Below are positions 32,785 through 44,951 of a DNA stretch of 64,000 nucleotides, piece after piece. Source of the DNA: Oscarella lobularis. Taxonomy: Eukaryota; Porifera; Homoscleromorpha; Homosclerophorida; Oscarellidae. The notes beneath the pieces are model-generated. The model made no database searches. It was not told the DNA's origin and saw only the letters and a program-made list of their open reading frames with translations. The translations under genes and the position numbers were made by a program. Every line of letters starts with the position of its first letter. Positions within the stretch are counted from its first letter, which is position 1. The stretch is taken from contig NC_089177.1 of the NCBI RefSeq assembly GCF_947507565.1, positions 2,354,648-2,418,647 on the forward strand. The letters are read 5' to 3'.

Positions 32785-35700
32785 TCATTCAAGCGCTTTT
32801 GCGCGCGGATCCTCCCTCTGCTGGCGCGCGAACATGAGAAAGACCTGCTCCAACGTCGTCTGCGACACGGAATAGTCTTCGACGTTCATCAGCAAGCGCG
32901 ACTTTTCCATGCTCTCGAAAACAAAAGCCCACGAAACGCCGTCGACTTGGAACGTCAACAGGCCCTGATGTTCTTCCTTCAGCACGCACTCGGCGAACGT
33001 TTCGGTCATGAAACGACGGAACCGGTCAACGTCTGCCACGCCCACGCGCCCCGTCACGGTGTATCCGCTTCCGAAGCGATTCTTCAAGTGCTGGGGACTG
33101 CCGAGACACTGGAATTGGCCGTTGACCATGATGGCGAGACGAGTGCAAAGGGCTTCACATTCTTCCATACTAAGACAGGCAAACACACCATGAGAGGAGA
33201 GATGTTTACATGGTTCAATCTCTCTTTTTTTACCTGTGAGACGTGATGATGATGCATTGTCCGTTTTCTCGGACTGCCGACAGCGCGTCCCACAATTGAC
33301 GTCGAGCGACCGGATCCATTCCCGTTGTCGGTTCGTCGAGAAACACGACGGGCGGATCGCCTATCATCGATATGGCCGTGCACAATTTTCTCTTGTTTCC
33401 GCCACTAGAGAGAGAGCAACGATCGGATGGAATACAACAAACGGTTATCGTTGAAGCGTCGTACCTGTACGTTCCGCTGAGTTTGTCGGCATAGGGCATG
33501 AGAAGAAGTGACTTCATGAGAAGATTCACCTTGCGCGGAATTTTCCGCTCGGGAACGCCGCGCAATCGTGCGAACATGGTCAAAAGCTCGCGACCAGTTA
33601 GCAAGCTAATCTGAGCGTCATACTGAGGACAGTACCCAATCCGCTGACGAACCTGAGAGAAGAGAAAAAAAAACGAACGAATTAGAATGAGGAAAGAACC
33701 TAAAAGACGACGCGCTTTCACCTCCTGCATATCATTTTGAATATCGTACGAATCCAAATAGGCCGTTCCGCGCGTCGCCATCAAATCGCCCGTCAATATA
33801 TTGAACGTCGTCGATTTTCCGGCGCCGTTCACGCCGAGCAGGCCGAAGCACTCGCCTCGCTGCACGCCCAAACCGACGCCGGCGACCGCCGTAACGGAAT
33901 CGCCGCCGCAGCAGCCGCGACTATAGATCTTCCACAAATCGTTGACGAGAAGCAAATCGCCGTCGTTGCTTTGAAACGACGACTGCAAGGCGAGCTCGCG
34001 AACTCGTTTCTGCTCGGCGACGACGTCCTCGTCCGTCGCCGTGACGTTGATCTCTATTCGACTGCTCAGATGACGTTTGACTCCGGACAATTTGTACCAG
34101 ACTTTCTCCGCTATGCCGGCGTCGATCAGAACGACGACGACGATGAGAAGAAGACCTTCGCACGCCATGAAGACGGAATAGCGACCCTGACCGCCGTTTT
34201 CCCACGACATGTAGTTCGTCTGGAAGGTGATGTTCAATTCGCGGCATAATTGTTCGGCGGCAGCGCACGCTTCGATGTTGCCGTGATTCGTGTACATATC
34301 GATGAGACCCTGACCGAGGCAGTAGTTAGGCAAGACGAGAAAGACCCACTTGAGCGTCTTGGCTATGTTCTCCAAGCCGAGCTGCGGCACCATGAGAATC
34401 TGAATGACGAGTATGGCCAGTTCGCCTGTTATGATATTAAAGAGCGTCAATAGAATGAACGCCGTCGACGGTTTGGAGAAGAGAAAGCCGAGTAGATACA
34501 TGAGCGGTATGATGCTCCAACCGTAGAGAAACAATTGGAACAGGACGATGCCTAGGCGACCGCCATCGACGAAGGCCGAAACGTTGAAGGCGGCGAATAG
34601 AATGAGTACGACGAACGAGGGCACCATGTAGTTGATCATGTCCCAAGCGAAGGCGGAGAGCCAGTAGCTCAGCGGCGTCACGCCGCTGACGAACTGGACG
34701 TGTTTCGCCTTGTTCTCCTTTTCCTCGACGACGAGACGAACGAAAGTCGACGTCAGAAACGCCATGCCGAATAGCAATTCGAAGGCGACCGTAAATCCAA
34801 CGACAGGGCTACGAAACAACGAGACAAAAATCAAAAGAAGGAAACGACTATCTATCTATCTATCTATCCTTTTCCCCCTTACATGTTCAAATCGTCGGCA
34901 ATCTGGCGGAGAGTTCGCGGCAAAGGATGATTCGTCGTCGTTATCGTGTGCTCGCCGTTCGACCACGTTTGCATGACGGCATTGTCCATTGCCGTCAACG
35001 TCGCGCCGATCGCGTGAAACGCCTGATTATTGAACCACGCCGTCGCGTTGATTTCGTCGTCGCTGGCATTGAACGATGCGGCGACGAGATACTCCGTATT
35101 GAAACTGGGACCTCTCAAGTCCGCCGTATCGAGAATAAAACTTTCAATATCTTCGCCTCGAACGTGTATCGGCGTCGTTTTGCCGTCGGCAAACTGGCTC
35201 GCATAGTAGCGAGTCAAATTCGCCGTTACGTCGTCTTCGCCAGTCGAAGTGAAATTACCGAAGGGAACGTTGTTCGTGCCGTACTGGGCCGTCGTCAGCG
35301 TTATGGGCGGCGAATCGCCCGGCGACGGCAGCGTCTTGGACAGAATCAAACCGAGCAACGTGAAGCCGACCGGCAACATGAACTGGGTGATCAAAGCCAT
35401 CTTGTTTCGTCGACAGTAGAGAAATCGTTTCATGAACATGGCGTAGAATTGTTGCAGAGCCAACGTCAAGCCCGCATTGAGCCTCATCTTGCCTCCGAGG
35501 TATTCCTGCATTGAACCGGACTCGATGAGAGCGGCGTCCTCCGACGACGTCGGCGAATCGTCGTCGACGACTACGGCGCCGCCGCCGTTTTGCTTTTCTT
35601 CCTCGCTATCGGCCTCCTCGCCGACTTTGATGAACACCTCCTCCATCGTCGTCAACGAAGCGCCGTAACTCGCAATGCCCAAGTCGGTCTTTCGTTTCTC

Positions 35701-38495
35701 CAATTCGGTGAACATCGACGCGAATTGGGCGGTCGCTTCGCGCGGAAGCAAATAGGTGACCTCGCGACCGTGCTGCGATTCGAGTCCGGCACTCGGCACG
35801 TGCGATTGGACGACGCCGGTCAGCACGGGCACGTTGCAACGTTCCGGATCCTTGACGATCGTCATGTGATAGCCGACGCCGTACTTCGATTTCAAGAACA
35901 ACGAAGTACCACAGCATCTGGAAAAAAAAATCCTATTGAAAAGAAAAGTGAGTGGGGTTGGGATGCTTCTTACCGGACTTTCCCGTTGGCCATTATAGCT
36001 ATGCGATCGCCGAGGAAGTCTGCCTCTTCCATGAAATGGGTTGTCAGTAAAATCGTTCTACCCTTGCGATTCTCTGCTAGAAGATCCCAGGTGGCTCGTC
36101 GAGCCGACGGGTCCATGCCGGATGTCGGTTCATCCAGCATAACAATCTAGAAATCAAAGATAGAATATTATTTCACGCATCGTCATTCTGTGTACCTTGG
36201 ATCCGGCTATCAGCGCTATTCCGACGGACAATTTTCTCTTCATTCCGCCCGAAAGCATTCGCGTTTGAAAACGCCGCCGATCTTCGATTTGCAACGTTCG
36301 CACCATGTCGTCGATTTCGCGTTGGACCGCGTCCGACTCGCAGCCCTTGAGTCGGGCAAAGAACCAGAGGTGCTCTTCGACGGTAAGCGCATCAAAAAGC
36401 ACGTCGTGCTGAGGACAGAGACCGAGGCTCTCTCGTACGTCATCAATATTCGATCGAATATCGAAGTCGTTCACCGAGGCACGACCCGACGACGGAGGAA
36501 AGAGTCCTGAGAAGACAAGATCGAGAAAATATATATATATATATAACGACGTCTCTACTCTTACCAGTCAACATGGACATGAGAGTCGTTTTGCCGGCGC
36601 CGTTGTGTCCGAGCAAAGCGGATATCTGCCCTTCGTACATGTTCAACGAAACGCCGTCGACGGCGACTTTCTCGCTCGTCTTTCCTCGATTGAACACCTT
36701 GCGTATGTTCACGATTTTCACGCCGGCCGCCAAGCCGTCCGGTTCGCGTTCGAAAACGTGCCGACGCGAGAGCAACGGCGTCGTCTCGTCGTCCGTCTCC
36801 GTCGATCGCTTGGAAAGATACGAGCCGCACCAATACGACGGCAAAACGGGAAAGTACCACTTCAACGGAATGCCGTACTCGCCGGGAAAAACGGCTTCGA
36901 CGTACCAAGTTATTAGCAAATAGATAATCGTGTCGCCGACGAACATGGCGAGAATCATGGCGAACGTGAGATCGTCGTCGACGGTGGGCGGCTGTCCGAT
37001 ATTGGACCATTGGAGACCGACTCCCGTTCCTTCGAAGGTGCCGATCAGCTGAGCGCCGAATGCCATGTTCGTATTGATGAATATCGACGGGCCGAGCTTG
37101 TCGGCGAGAGTCAGTGAGAGATAGTTCTGCTGGAGAAAGAAGTAGGGCACGTAGGTGAACATCCAGAGAAGGCCGCCGCCGGCAGCGCCCCAGACGGCGC
37201 GCTTGAAGAAGACGCTGACGCAGAAGCAGAACGATATCGTCGCGATGGCGTAGAGAAGGAGAAAAACGAATATGACCGATATGTCGCTTTCCGTCAGAAC
37301 TTTGCCGACTTTGAAGATGATCGTTATGATAGCGACGGTGATGAGGAGAAAGAGAAAGCACTTGGTGAACCAGGCGCTCCAGTGAACCCAATTGGCGAGA
37401 CCCATCATTTTCATTGACTCCTTCAGACGACGTTCCTTCTCCTGAACGAGCGCTTTCACAATGCTCAACGCCGTGTAAATGTAGGCGAGCATGAGAAGCA
37501 GAGGAAGACCGTTTTGTATGGCATAGACGAAACGATCGTCGAGATATTCCGGATAGGGATATCGTCGGAGATAGACGTCGGGAAGATCGTCGAGTGAGGC
37601 GTCGCTCGCTTCCATAATAAGAGCCATGTCGACGGCCCATTGGATGACGGAGAACGATTCGCGATGGTAGCCGGGTTGGCCGCCGTCTTTCCATTTCTCG
37701 TCGCGCGGTCCCTGAAGGGGCGTGAGGGGATAAACGAGCTGGGTAAGCCACGTGCAGTACAACGCCGGATCGCCGCCGACGCCGGACGCCGCTTGCGGGT
37801 CAAAGTCGCACAGACGCGGACGCGAGTCGAGTCGAATGGAGTACTCGATGTTGGGTGGTAGAGTGTTCTCGAAATTAAATACCACGCCTCCTACGTAGTC
37901 GGAGTAATCGGAGTAATTGTTTTTGCCAAGGGACTGCTTTTCATTCGCTTTCATCACGAGGAAATCTGCCATGGCCGATTCGTTTTCAAAACCGAGAAGA
38001 GAATCGATCACTGGCGTGCCAAATTTTACCGAGCCCGTCTGATTTAGAATGATGTCTCGCGCTCTGGACATTATCGTTTCAACCAAAAGGGTGTTTGGTG
38101 TGTAGGCGAGCTTCTTTGGCTTGGGTCTATTGAAGTCTATAGGCGGCGTTTCCCATAGAATTGATACCTCGGGGACAAAAGGAATCTCCGTGTCCGTTGT
38201 CAAATTCTTCAACTGTAAGAGGAAACGAGAGTTATCTGACTTGATCGCGCCGCTTTGTGTGTAAACTAAAGAGACTCACAGGAAGAATACCATAGTTGGG
38301 ACGAAAGGGCGGGTAGGTGCAGCTTCTGTCTTCACACTTATTCTCAGCTTTCAATGAAGGCGATGCCTTGATCATAGCCAAGAGAAGGATAAAGAGAGTC
38401 GGAAGGACTATCTCGAAGAACGTTCCGATCGGACGACGCTTTTGGAGAACATAGTTCTTCCATACCAGCAGCCAAAACTGCCGAAACTTGACCAT
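32785..38495 (-). CDS. ABCA-type full ABC transporter
   Basis: A multi-exon gene of about 1,650 residues. It starts [20 protein letters not shown] (38495), the usual ABCA first helix, then a large luminal loop (exon near 38212-37700) and a six-helix domain ([51 protein letters not shown]). NBD1: [33 protein letters not shown] and [16 protein letters not shown]. The second half has its own loop, helices ([34 protein letters not shown]) and NBD2: [27 protein letters not shown] and [17 protein letters not shown]. Both ATP sites look competent. ABCA proteins move lipids across membranes; the short cytosolic N-terminus and loop lengths are nearest ABCA3-like members, but the subfamily is not certain. 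Introns contain (ctat)n and (ta)n tracts. Confidence 0.92.
34851..34868. repeat. (CTAT)n microsatellite in ABCA intron
   Basis: A short tetranucleotide run, four to five units of ctat, lies in an ABCA intron. A similar (TA)n run is at 36530-36544 in another intron of the same gene. Confidence 0.85.
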
Positions 38496-38741
38496 GTTGG
38501 TCGAAACCACGCACCAAATCACGCACTAAGGTCAATCGTCACGCGTGACTCACGTATTCACGAGAGACTCACGAGGATCGCGTCACGTGCAGGCGTGTCC
38601 AGGAAAGGTGACGTAAATATTTGATTGCCTATAGCACGTGGATATTGATCGAAACACTATTGAATGCGCATGAGCCAATTGGCATTCGAAGGTGGAACCG
38701 AAGCCCGACGGAACGCGAGACGAGATTCTGTTAGAATAAAA
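38496..38741. promoter_or_regulatory. Bidirectional interval ABCA / PAR6
   Basis: This 246-bp interval lies between divergent starts. It contains repeated 'gactcacg' units (about 38545-38575) and CACGTG E-boxes (tcacgtgcagg near 38584 and gcacgtgga near 38635). Their relevance is inferred from position only. Confidence 0.45.
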
Positions 38742-39806
38742 ATGCCTTTTGACCCGCTTCTCGTCGAAGTCAAGTCAAAAGTAAGTCAAGCGATAACGAA
38801 AGCGTCTCGACGCCTAACGAAAATCGCCTAGTTCGACTCGGAATACCGTCGCTTCTCCTTCAACCGCGAACGCGTGGCGACCTACGACGAATTCTATCAA
38901 CTGATCGGCACGCGACATCGAATACTCGACGCCGTCGACTTCACGACGTCGTACACGGACCCAATTCACGGCGATCTACTTCCCATCAATAACGACGACA
39001 ATTTCAAGCGAGCCCTAAAGACCGCCACACCCCTACTACGAGTCTTTCTCTATCGCAAATCAGGTAAGAACCCAGGGGGCCTCGCGTCGTCACAGCTTAC
39101 GGCAGTGTTACGGTGCGAAATTCGATAGTTATTGTTCAGTTATGAAAATCGTGACACCCGTCAAATGTTCGCTAATTTTTGATTGTACAATCCATGTATT
39201 CTAAATCATGTTGAATTTTTTTCAGACCTAACCTATCTGGATAGCAATCCGTCAAAGACTCGGAGAAAGTCGAAAAATCCCTTGCCATCTATCAGCAATC
39301 CGCAAGATTTTCGTCGCGTCTCTTCGATCGTCGACGCCGACGAATTGCCGGACACCGTACGCCGAGTCAAGCTTCTAAAACAGTCCTCTGACAAGCCACT
39401 GGGCTTCTACATTCGCGACGGAACGAGCGTTCACGTGACGCCCCAGGGTCTCGAACGCGTACCGGGCATATTCATATCGCGTCTCGTCCCAGGCGGTTTG
39501 GCGGAGAGCACGGGCCTTCTCGCCGTCAACGACGAGATATTAGAAGTGAACGGTATCGAGGTGGCCGGAAAGACGCTCGATCAAGTGACCGACATAATGG
39601 TCGCAAACAGTCAGAATCTTATTATAACAGTCAAGCCGGCGAGTCAGACGTCCGCAGGAACGTTAGGCGGCGGCGGAGGCGGAAGCCTACCGCCGCCTAG
39701 CCACGCAAGAAGAGCGGGCGGGTCGCCAGGAGAAGCGAGGCAAGCGCACAAGAATGGAGTGGCCACTGAACCAAGTAGAAGAACGGCTTGGGGCAATAAT
39801 TCATAA
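38742..39806 (+). CDS. PARD6: Cell polarity protein PAR6
   Basis: Three exons (38742-38780, 38832-39063, 39226-39806) join in phase to 283 residues. The PB1 domain (about 5-90: [32 protein letters not shown]) binds aPKC. The semi-CRIB is [20 protein letters not shown] and runs straight into a PDZ domain starting [19 protein letters not shown], with [19 protein letters not shown] and [16 protein letters not shown]. The order and near-identical semi-CRIB/PDZ sequence identify PAR6, the Cdc42-aPKC-PAR3 adaptor of apical-basal polarity. A glycine/proline linker follows. It is shorter at the C-terminus than vertebrate PAR6 (about 345 aa). Confidence 0.95.
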
Positions 39807-40063
39807 TGGGGAGGGGGAAAAAAGGGAATATTAGTGGTTGGGGTGGGAAATTTGCATCTAAAAACGCATCCTGGCCACATGCGTGCCGGTCATGCTTAGA
39901 ATCGTGTATTGTTGTGAGATAAGTAACTACCTTGTGTTGACATTTTGATTAAATAATTAGAGGTGCATGGGGGGAAAAGATTTCTTGTCGAGTTAGTACT
40001 CTTTTTATTTGTGACTGGAGACATACTGTGGTGTTGCTACAGTATAGAGGTTTTTTTCTTCTA
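39807..40063. other. Convergent 3' interval PAR6 / PSMA7
   Basis: The 257 bp hold the two 3' UTRs. G-rich and A-rich tracts at 39807-39830 and an 'attaaataatt' region near 39948 could serve polyadenylation. Nothing else is seen. Confidence 0.4.
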
Positions 40064-41152
40064 CTAAACTTTTTGAGAGGGCTTCTTTTTTGCGGCCGCT
40101 TCCTCCTCTTTTTCCTTTTCAGCCTCTTTGACGTACTTGTCAATATCTTCAGCCTCCAATATCTGAAGGGGGAAGGGAGTAAAGGTACTCTTGTAAATGG
40201 TATCGAGTCAATCTCTACCTGAAGTTTTTGACCTCTCCTCATGATTGCAAGCTCAATGTTCTTGCTCCCTGATTGCACAACCTAATAATACGAGTGGGGT
40301 AAGATTGGAGGTGCGTTAGCATCTGCTTTTGTCTCTACTTCTAATAAAGCTTTTAGATTGAGCTTGATGCACGCTTCTTCCGTCGCAATGGCTTCGTCGT
40401 TATAGTGAGCTTCAAGGTACTCGCGAACTGACTTGGCGCTGCGACCAACAGCATTAGCCTATAATAGTACAGTAGGAATTTAGTAGTCATCTTGTCTGGA
40501 ACTCAATTACCTTCCAGGAACTGTAAGTACCAGATGGATCAGTTTGGAACAACTTTGGCTGCAAATCCGGATCGAATCCTGCAATTAGTGACGATATTCC
40601 AAAAGGTCGCGTTCCTGCACTGTGCGTGTATCTCTGTAGAAGAGAAGTAAGGAACTAGGACATAAAAAAGGTGGGACTCTATCACTTGTTTTATTGTTGC
40701 TAACTGCCTTGTGATGTACTCTAGTGTGACGGGATCCTCTACGGTCAGTCGATGGCTCTGACACTCCTGTCGAGCCCAGTCAATCAGAATGCGTGCATCG
40801 GCATTCAAGCCTTCACAAAAACTCCAGGTGATGTTTCCATGTATATACTATTAATTTTTTGATGACTCACCGGCGAATGCCATGCAAACGTGCTCGTCTA
40901 GCATGCAGATTTTGCGAATCGTGCGAGATTCTTGCAGCTTTGCTATCGATCTCTTTTCCACGCCAATCACAATGACGTCTTTGCCGCGCACGGCCACCTA
41001 ATTTTACGGTCTACGATCCTCGAAAGGGGCCCTTTTGAGCGACTTACTGCCGTGGCGCCTTTCTTTACGGCCTCCTGTGCATATTCCACTTGGAATAAGT
41101 GACCGTCCGGTGAAAAGACGGTGATAGCGCGGTCGTAACGACTTTCGCCCAT
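40064..41152 (-). CDS. PSMA7: Proteasome subunit alpha type-7 (alpha4)
   Basis: Several short exons. Exon 1 reads [21 protein letters not shown], the N-terminal alpha-subunit signature, then [12 protein letters not shown]. Later exons give [89 protein letters not shown] and [16 protein letters not shown], ending in a lysine-rich tail. These blocks are specific to alpha4/PSMA7 among the seven alpha subunits. It forms the outer ring of the 20S core in cytosol and nucleus and is non-catalytic. The start at 41152 is 51 bp from the divergent CENPT start. Confidence 0.94.
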
Positions 41153-41203
41153 GATGACGGCTCGGAGCTATAGCGCGTTAGAGGGCCACAATTCAAAGGC
41201 GCA
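41153..41203. promoter_or_regulatory. Fifty-one-bp head-to-head interval PSMA7/CENPT
   Basis: The two ATGs face apart with only 51 bp between them, so a shared bidirectional promoter is almost unavoidable. Confidence 0.5.
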
Positions 41204-42552
41204 ATGTCCGAAAACGAGCCGTTAGAGACTCCGAGGAATCTCGTAAAGTGATCTAAAGCACGAATAGAGCATTTAACGACGCAGCTTTTGCTCACAGATC
41301 GGCGGATTTCTCAGAACCGCGGCGACTGCGCCGACAACGAAGCCGAAACGCAAGCCGAGCGCCACCAAACGACGCCGATCGCGCTCAGTAGTACCATCCT
41401 CACTTCGAAAACGAAGACGCGTTGTCGAAGAAACGCCGCGGACAACCATAGCTGGTTTTCTCGCCACTGGTATGCTACGTCATTTTGATAAGATCTATGA
41501 GTTAATTAATTAATTAATTAATCTGAAATTTCTGTGCATGCGGGGACTGGCGGAATTTCAATTTTCGTTTTAGAGAAAACGGTCGCCAAGGCGACGGTGA
41601 AGAAACCGAAGCCGGCTCGGAAGTCTCCGCCAAAGGCGGCGGTGACTCCGATTTTGAAGGGCGTTCAAGACGGGACAAGAGAAACGACGGCACGACGCCG
41701 AAGCCGACGTCTAACGGTCACTTTTCGAGACGAGCAGCCTGGTCTGCCGTTGATGGATTTCTCCTCGCCGCCGTCAGTTACGGGGTCGGGAAGCGCGACG
41801 TGGCGGCGAGGTCGGACTCCAATTAGGAAGAAGGAAGTTGAAGAGGAAGAAAAAGAAAAAGAGACAGAGAAAGAAGAAGAGCAAGAGATCGCTGTAGTAA
41901 TAGACGAACCTGAGCCTGAGCCTGCTGAAATTGACGTCGGTGACAATGATGACGACGACGACGACGACGAAAAGCGTGAAGACGACCCGGTAGTGGAAAA
42001 TGCAATGGATAATAATGAAATCTCGGCCAAGAAACCGCAGCGGAAGAGGTTTTGATTTCAGGGGGGTGGTTGTTAATTTCCAGCAGTAGGTTTATCTCTT
42101 TGCGTTAAAGGGGGGTTCGCGTTCCAAGGCCTACGTGTAAGTGGTTGAAGCGGGGTTTCGTGAAGAAACGATTGCAGCATTATGCGAATTGTCGACTGTC
42201 TCTTACTACTCTTGACGGCGTCGTGTCTTCGTAAGAACCGACGCAGCAGTGAATCTGTAGATGCTGCATCGTTCGCTTTTCTGCTGTAGGTTGAACGAGT
42301 TCTATGATCAACTTTTAGACGATTTGGATGCTTACGCGAATCACGCTGGGAGGAAGCGGATCGATCAGTCAGATGCAAAGTTGCATTTGAAAAGGTGTTC
42401 TGCAAGTCAGAGGAGATGAGCCCTAATCAGTGTTTTCTTTCTTATATTGTAGAATAGGAGCTGTTAATGACAACAAGTCGGCCGAGGCGCTTGTTTACGA
42501 CACCTTGCCGTCTGAGTCTTGGAAGGTATTGTTTCCGTTGGCTAGAAAATAG
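41204..42552 (+). CDS. CENPT: Centromere protein T (CENP-T)
   Basis: Six exons (41204-41242, 41298-41469, 41574-42048, 42111-42230, 42290-42394, 42453-42552) join in phase to 336 residues. The C-terminal 110 residues are the CENP-T histone fold and extension: RGFVKKRLQHYANCRLSL, LNEFYDQLLDDLDAYANHAG, RKRIDQSDAKLHLKR and SESWKVLFPLARK, parallel to the vertebrate pattern with 'HAGRK' and a final LLIP-like segment. The basic N-terminus has two copies of a TPR motif: ETPRNLIGGFL (T9) and ETPRTTIAGFL (T59), like the CDK1 sites that recruit NDC80 in vertebrates. A long acidic run of E and D lies between. It binds centromeric DNA with CENP-W/S/X. Much shorter than human CENP-T (561 aa). Confidence 0.87.
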
Positions 42553-42656
42553 TACTACTGCATACAGGGAGTAAATTGCTATTAAAGCATAGGGTTTTTG
42601 CCACGTTTAGGTATATACCACACTGTTGATAAAACACGTTCATAGCAAAGCAGTAT

Positions 42657-44716
42657 TCAGTCGTAACGATGGACTTCCACGAGTTCCTTATAGTTGAAAA
42701 CGATTGTGTTATTTGTCAGAGTCTCATTGTCCGTCATTCCTCCAAAGATGACGACGTTGTCGCCTAGCACGACGACACTGTGTCCGGCAAGCTTCGTCAG
42801 TTTTTCGTGGCTTACTGAGCACCACGTCAGGGATTCTATGAATATTGATTTATCGCAACGTTCTTTTAGGCTATAGTACGCTACTACCATCGGAAATTTT
42901 AAGGCAGTAAGCGTCTTCCAAAACGATGTCATCCCTGCCATCCCTGCCTCGTCCTCCGTGAATAAACATGCGTCCGTCTGGAAGTTCGCATGCGACGTGG
43001 TAGCTTTAGTAAGGCTGTTACCTATTTAGACTGAAAATTGAATATGTACCATCTTTTCTGTGGTTTTTGTCCTTCAGGATGGCACAGCCGAACTGTTCTG
43101 TTGTCTTTGATTGTCATGTTAGATGGCTTTCTTTGAACCAGTCATTCTTACCGATGTCTAAGATGTAGAGGTCGTCGAACAGCGTTTCACTGTTTTTGGT
43201 GCTGATTTCCCCTCCGAACAGGTACATTTTGCCACGAATAAGGACGGCCGAATGGCTGCAGATTGAGCTCTAATTCGAATTTTTGTATACATATACTCTT
43301 TTCTCGTTTACCTGTCTCGTTTAGGTATAGATACTCCTTGCACAGGCATAAGTTCCCATTTTCTGTCGTCTTCATTATAATTTACCCAAGCAATTAAGAA
43401 TTGCCCAATTAGACAGTAGTGACCTGAATAACCTTACCGATATTATAGACGTGGAAGGAATCGACGTTGTCGTCTGGAACGGTCTTTCCTGTCGGTGTTG
43501 ACCCACCGAAAGTTACGATGGATCGTCCCTTCAAAACGGCTGAGTGGTATGCCATTCTAGGTACTTTTCCTTTCGCTAACTAAACGAAAATTTAATTTTT
43601 AGTTATTGTGAATTCTTTCTGACTAACGGTCATATTCCATTGATCGTTGAAAGAAACGTTGGTGTGCACGGTGTGCACGGTAAGGGTTGGGGTGCTTCCA
43701 AGTGTAATCCATTCTCCTTCGTCGTTATATCCTTCTTTGATGTTTCTCCTTCTTTTGCTAGTTGGGTAATAGTGATAGCCTCCCACAAGCGAAACGACCT
43801 TGTTTTGCTTGTCGTATACGGCTCTGTGGCCAACGCGCTTTTCTTTGTTCTTTTTTACTTCTACCCTACGCCACTCCACATCATGCCCTTGTGCAATGCT
43901 CAGCGAGTAAATGGAGTCGTCACTGATGACGATGTTCACCTTGGCATCGCTTGTCGTCGTTTCTCCGCCGAGTAAGAGAGCAGTTGTATTACTCACCGCA
44001 ACCATAACGTGACCTTTACGTTTTGACGGCAAGATTGAAGGTGACAAGCGTGCAGTACAAGAGACCGGGACTGTTTCATTCGAATCAATTGAGTTTAGAT
44101 CCTCGTCGTCTTCAAACGCGCTTCTTTTTCTCTTCGCAGGCCGTTTGGGTGTGATTTCAGCGCTGCTTGAACTGCTGGAAATAAGCATTGGACTGCTTAC
44201 GTCCGGTGCTGCAGGTAGCGCTACACCATCCATGAGTACCAGTCATTTTAGAGAAGCAGCCCGCGTTACTTACCTGGAGACTTCAAAACTTTAAATTTCA
44301 ATTTTGTGTGACTTTCAGCTTTTCTCTCTTTCAACTTCTCCTGCCCGATAGGCTCAAAAGCAATTGCAATAGCTGAGTTATGAACAACGACGGGTTCTAT
44401 CACTGTTCGCGTGTACTGGCCAATTTTAAGTTCAGCTTCCCATGTTTGTGGCTGCTGTTGCTGCGAATCCAATTCTTCAGCAGTACCGGTGAGCTTTTGG
44501 TAGATTACGATTTGGTCAATCTCTCCAATCGCAACGGGAAATGAAACTTCATAGCATGCTACTTCTGGTCTATGCATGAGCAAGCGTCGTCTCGTGTTTA
44601 GCCACAGAAAGGATTTGCTCGCCTCAATCTCACCTGTCGCTACTGTCATTGGTTAGCAACTGAGGAGAACGCTCGTTGAAAACGACGTAAAAATTCGCTT
44701 CTTGAACGTTGCTCAT
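42657..44716 (-). CDS. Kelch-repeat protein with unrecognised N-terminal domain, copy 1
   Basis: A multi-exon gene starting at the ATG at 44716 (MSNVQEANFYVVFNERSP). The first about 150 residues form a domain I do not recognise (EVACYEVSFPVAIGEIDQIV, LKIGQYTRTVIEPVVVHNSA). A serine-rich linker with a nuclear-localisation-like KRPAKRKRS follows. Then come Kelch blades, each with the typical GG pair: KGHVMVAVSNTTALLLGGE, VGHRAVYDKQNKVVSLVGGY, YHSAVLKGRSIVTFGG, HSAVLIRGKMYLFGG, LPDGRMFIHGG, and LAGHSVVVLGDNVVIFGG near the end. About six blades fit a beta-propeller used for protein binding. Exon ends in the middle are approximate. A close paralogue lies immediately upstream on the same strand. 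Confidence 0.75.
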
Positions 44717-44830
44717 GCTAAGTCGTTTAGCGCAGGCGCGCAGAGCGAAAAGCAGGAAAAACGTGATCTTCACGAATTCAATTTACCCTCCCCCTGAAGA
44801 ATGAGCGTGCCATCAAGAAAGAGCCGTCTT
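44637..44830. repeat. Duplicated 5' region of Kelch gene (copy 1)
   Basis: The sequence from the first Kelch exon through about 100 bp upstream matches 47399-47573 almost base for base (gctcatgctaagtcgttta, gcgaaaagcaggaaaaacgtgat, gaattcaatttaccctcccc). A shorter third match is at 47788-47880. It marks the edge of the segmental duplication that created the Kelch pair. Confidence 0.85.
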
Positions 44831-44951
44831 GTATAGTAAATCATAGATTTTGCCCAGCGTTTACAGTAGGTACATATGAGAAAGGAAGCACGTACAAGAG
44901 AGACCACGCATCAGCACGTACATAGCCAAAGCAGTATTCAGTTGTAACGAC

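Noticed and set aside
36561-37751. 396-codon minus-strand frame in the ABCA exon
   Set aside because: Same strand as ABCA but out of frame with the transporter, whose helices and loops are in the other frame; it is arginine/serine-rich shadow sequence.
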